Source of the DNA: Promicromonospora sp. AC04
GTDB lineage: Bacteria > Actinomycetota > Actinomycetes > Actinomycetales > Cellulomonadaceae
Assembly (NCBI RefSeq): GCF_003058225.1
Contig: NZ_QBUG01000001.1
Coordinates: 744,001 to 808,000 of the forward strand
Length of the DNA: 64,000 nucleotides
Direction: 5' to 3'
The notes under the pieces are model-generated. The model was not told the DNA's origin. It saw only the letters and a list, made by a program, of their open reading frames with translations, and did no database searches. Position 1 is the stretch's first letter. The number at the start of each line of letters is the position of its first letter. Shown piece by piece: positions 62,565 through 64,000 of the stretch. Both the position numbers and the translations under genes were made by a program.

Positions 62565-63851
62565 TCAGCTCGCCGAGCCGAATGCCTCGGTCATCTGCTC
62601 ACCGATGGTCGTGATGCACTCGTCGACGCCGATCTCGTCGTTGAGGTAGCGGACCACCTGGTCGCGCAGCGGGTCGCCCTCTGTGGTCAGGCCCGCCACC
62701 TCGAAGCCGAGCTCCATCTCCTTGATCGTGGCGACGATCGGGTCGGAGGCCGCGATCTCGGCGTTGTAGAGCTCGAACGCGTCGGCGTCGTCCGCGTACT
62801 CGACGGTCACGCCGTCGACCACGGGCAGGAAGCCCGAGGTGGTGGCGAGCTCGGTGTAGTTCTCCTGGGTGAACAGCCAGCTGACGAAGTCGAGCGCCGC
62901 CTGCTCCTGGTCGGTTCCCTCGAACACGACGATCGAGGCGGCGTTGCCGAAGTTGACCGCCTGCACCGGCTGGCGCGGTGTCGGCACCGAGGCCCACTCG
63001 AAGTCGGCGATGTTGACGGCGAAGTCGGCGATCTGCCAGGAACCGGAGTAGTAGGCCACGACGTCGCCGGACTTGAAGAGCGCGTTGCCGTCGGCCTCGC
63101 TCAGCCAGACCGAGCGCGGCATGAAGCTGTCGTCGTTGAGGTCGTAGAAGTACTCGAGCGCGGTCTTGGTGGCGTCGTTGGTGGTGAACGTGCCGCTGCC
63201 GTCCGGCTGCCACAGCGTCGAGCCGAACTCGTACAGGAAGGACTTGAGCCGGTGCGAGCTGGCGTCCATCGCCATGCCGTAGGAGGCACCGGTGGCCTCC
63301 TGCACCTGCTTGACGGCGGACACGAAGTCGTCCCAGGACCACACGTCGCCGTCGAGGTCGGCCGGGAACTCCACGCCCGCCTCGTCGAACAGCGACTTGT
63401 TGACGAACAGTCCGACGCCGGTGACGTCCGTCGGGAGCGAGTAGACCCGGCCGTCCTCGTCCTGCGTGGACAGGTCCGCCCGCACACCGGATGCCGCCAT
63501 GATCTCGGCGAGGTCCATCGTCGCGTTCTTCCAGACCGGGTCGACGGCGCCGACGCGCGCGAGCGCTGGCAGGTCGTTGGCCTGGGCGGCGTTCTTCAGC
63601 CGCGTCGTGAGGTCCTCGTTGGCGACGTCGACGATCTCGACCTTGACGCCCTTCTCCTTCTCGTACTTCGCCGCCATCGCCGCGAAGCCGCCACCCTGGT
63701 TGGCGTCGCCGGAGAGGAAGAACTGCAGGGTGCCGACGGTGGCGGGGTCGCCGGAGTCACCGGAGTCGCCGCAGGCGGCGGTGAGAGCGATCACCGCGGC
63801 GCCGGAGAGTCCGCCGATGAGGACCTGACGGCGCGTGAAAGTTGAGCTCAT
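62565..63851 (-). CDS. Sugar-binding lipoprotein of the ABC transporter
   Basis: 428 residues, family-1 extracellular solute-binding protein. A twin-arginine-like signal (TRRQVLIGGLSGAAVIALTA) ends in the lipobox AAC, so it is a lipid-anchored substrate receptor. The mature part begins GDSGDSGDPATVGTLQFFLS and shows AAMAAKYEKEKGVKVEIVDV. It binds an oligosaccharide; the downstream enzyme suggests a uronate-containing or modified glycan, but this is not proved. ATG 63851 is the start with a Met codon and an AGAGG ribosome site. It is the first gene of the operon. Confidence 0.93.
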   Translation of the reverse strand: MSSTFTRRQVLIGGLSGAAVIALTAACGDSGDSGDPATVGTLQFFLSGDANQGGGFAAMAAKYEKEKGVKVEIVDVANEDLTTRLKNAAQANDLPALARVGAVDPVWKNATMDLAEIMAASGVRADLSTQDEDGRVYSLPTDVTGVGLFVNKSLFDEAGVEFPADLDGDVWSWDDFVSAVKQVQEATGASYGMAMDASSHRLKSFLYEFGSTLWQPDGSGTFTTNDATKTALEYFYDLNDDSFMPRSVWLSEADGNALFKSGDVVAYYSGSWQIADFAVNIADFEWASVPTPRQPVQAVNFGNAASIVVFEGTDQEQAALDFVSWLFTQENYTELATTSGFLPVVDGVTVEYADDADAFELYNAEIAASDPIVATIKEMELGFEVAGLTTEGDPLRDQVVRYLNDEIGVDECITTIGEQMTEAFGSAS

Positions 63852-63925
63852 GGGGGTGCCTCTTCTCTGAGACGTGGCCGAACCCGATCGGCCCGCGTGT
63901 TGCCTGGAATGCGGTTGCCGTGAGG

Positions 63926-63978
63926 ACGTTAACATCGACCAGATCACCGGTCAACGGTTTGTCCGGACATCCGGATGT
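63926..63978 (-). promoter_or_regulatory. Promoter and operator of the sugar ABC operon
   Basis: On the minus strand a -35 box TTGACC (63949-63954) and -10 box TAACGT (63926-63931) are separated by 17 bp. Two overlapping palindromes lie directly upstream: TGTCCGGACA (63960-63969) and ACATCCGGATGT (63967-63978), both perfect. They are candidates for a transcription-factor site (GntR- or LacI-type); the regulator is not in the window. Confidence 0.6.
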
Positions 63979-64000
63979 GCTGTCCTGATTGTTCCTACAG

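Overview
The window looks like chromosomal DNA of a high-GC Gram-positive actinobacterium. Coding DNA is very GC-rich with G/C at third positions. GTG and TTG starts are common, and several promoters put a -10 box only 6-9 nt before the start codon (leaderless mRNAs). Typical actinobacterial families are present: F420-type luciferase-like oxidoreductase, Eis-like acetyltransferase, LmeA/DUF2993, LigB, Nei2-like glycosylase, TrHbO and dynamin-like GTPase pairs. The secreted carbohydrate-active enzymes (double GH43, AA10 LPMO, sugar ABC operon) suggest a plant-biomass or chitin degrader. A Promicromonosporaceae/Cellulomonadaceae-like Micrococcales member is a reasonable guess that cannot be proved from sequence alone.

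Layout. 0-5.5 kb: 3' end of a NarL-type response regulator, a 1188-residue secreted double-GH43 enzyme with a LacI-type operator, and an erm rRNA methyltransferase behind a complete leader-peptide attenuator. 5.5-10 kb: small membrane and unknown proteins with gene debris (6.6-8.1 kb), a VOC protein, a SnoaL-like protein and an LPMO. 10-13.2 kb: TetR plus ABC-2 exporter operon. 13.3-15.3 kb: cysK-cysE behind a cysteine-codon-rich leader peptide. 15.8-16.6 kb: antitoxin-PIN pair. 16.8-21.6 kb: F420-type oxidoreductase, secreted 5'-nucleotidase, alkyltransferase-like protein, Eis-like acetyltransferase.

21.6-48 kb carries a core actinobacterial block. From memory, nei2-rpiB, pepN, glbO, a hotdog thioesterase, ettA and a second ssb occur in the same neighbourhood in Mycobacterium tuberculosis (Rv2464c-Rv2478c). 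Inserted in and around this block are an M13 peptidase, malQ, mscS, a lone PTS EIIB domain and, at 36-48 kb, four dynamin-like GTPase genes arranged as two homologous pairs. Two tandem kinase-fold proteins that lack the catalytic aspartate lie in the same transcription direction.

48-64 kb is accessory: tRNA-Arg(UCU) beside a PD-(D/E)XK-like gene, an amino-acid ABC transporter/oxidoreductase/GntR operon, a YcaQ/AlkZ-like protein, a MmyB-like regulator with a SnoaL-like protein, an XRE-ImmA/IrrE plus PIN-like pair, ATP-dependent ligase LigB, and a sugar ABC operon with an unclassified enzyme.

Many gene ends carry long, nearly perfect inverted repeats without a U-tract (stems 10-32 bp), each with its own sequence. 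Two of them (580-648 and 36084-36147) share sequence. The strongest candidates for unusual biology are the dynamin/pseudokinase cluster, the two leader-peptide attenuators (erm and cysK) and the XRE-ImmA-PIN unit.
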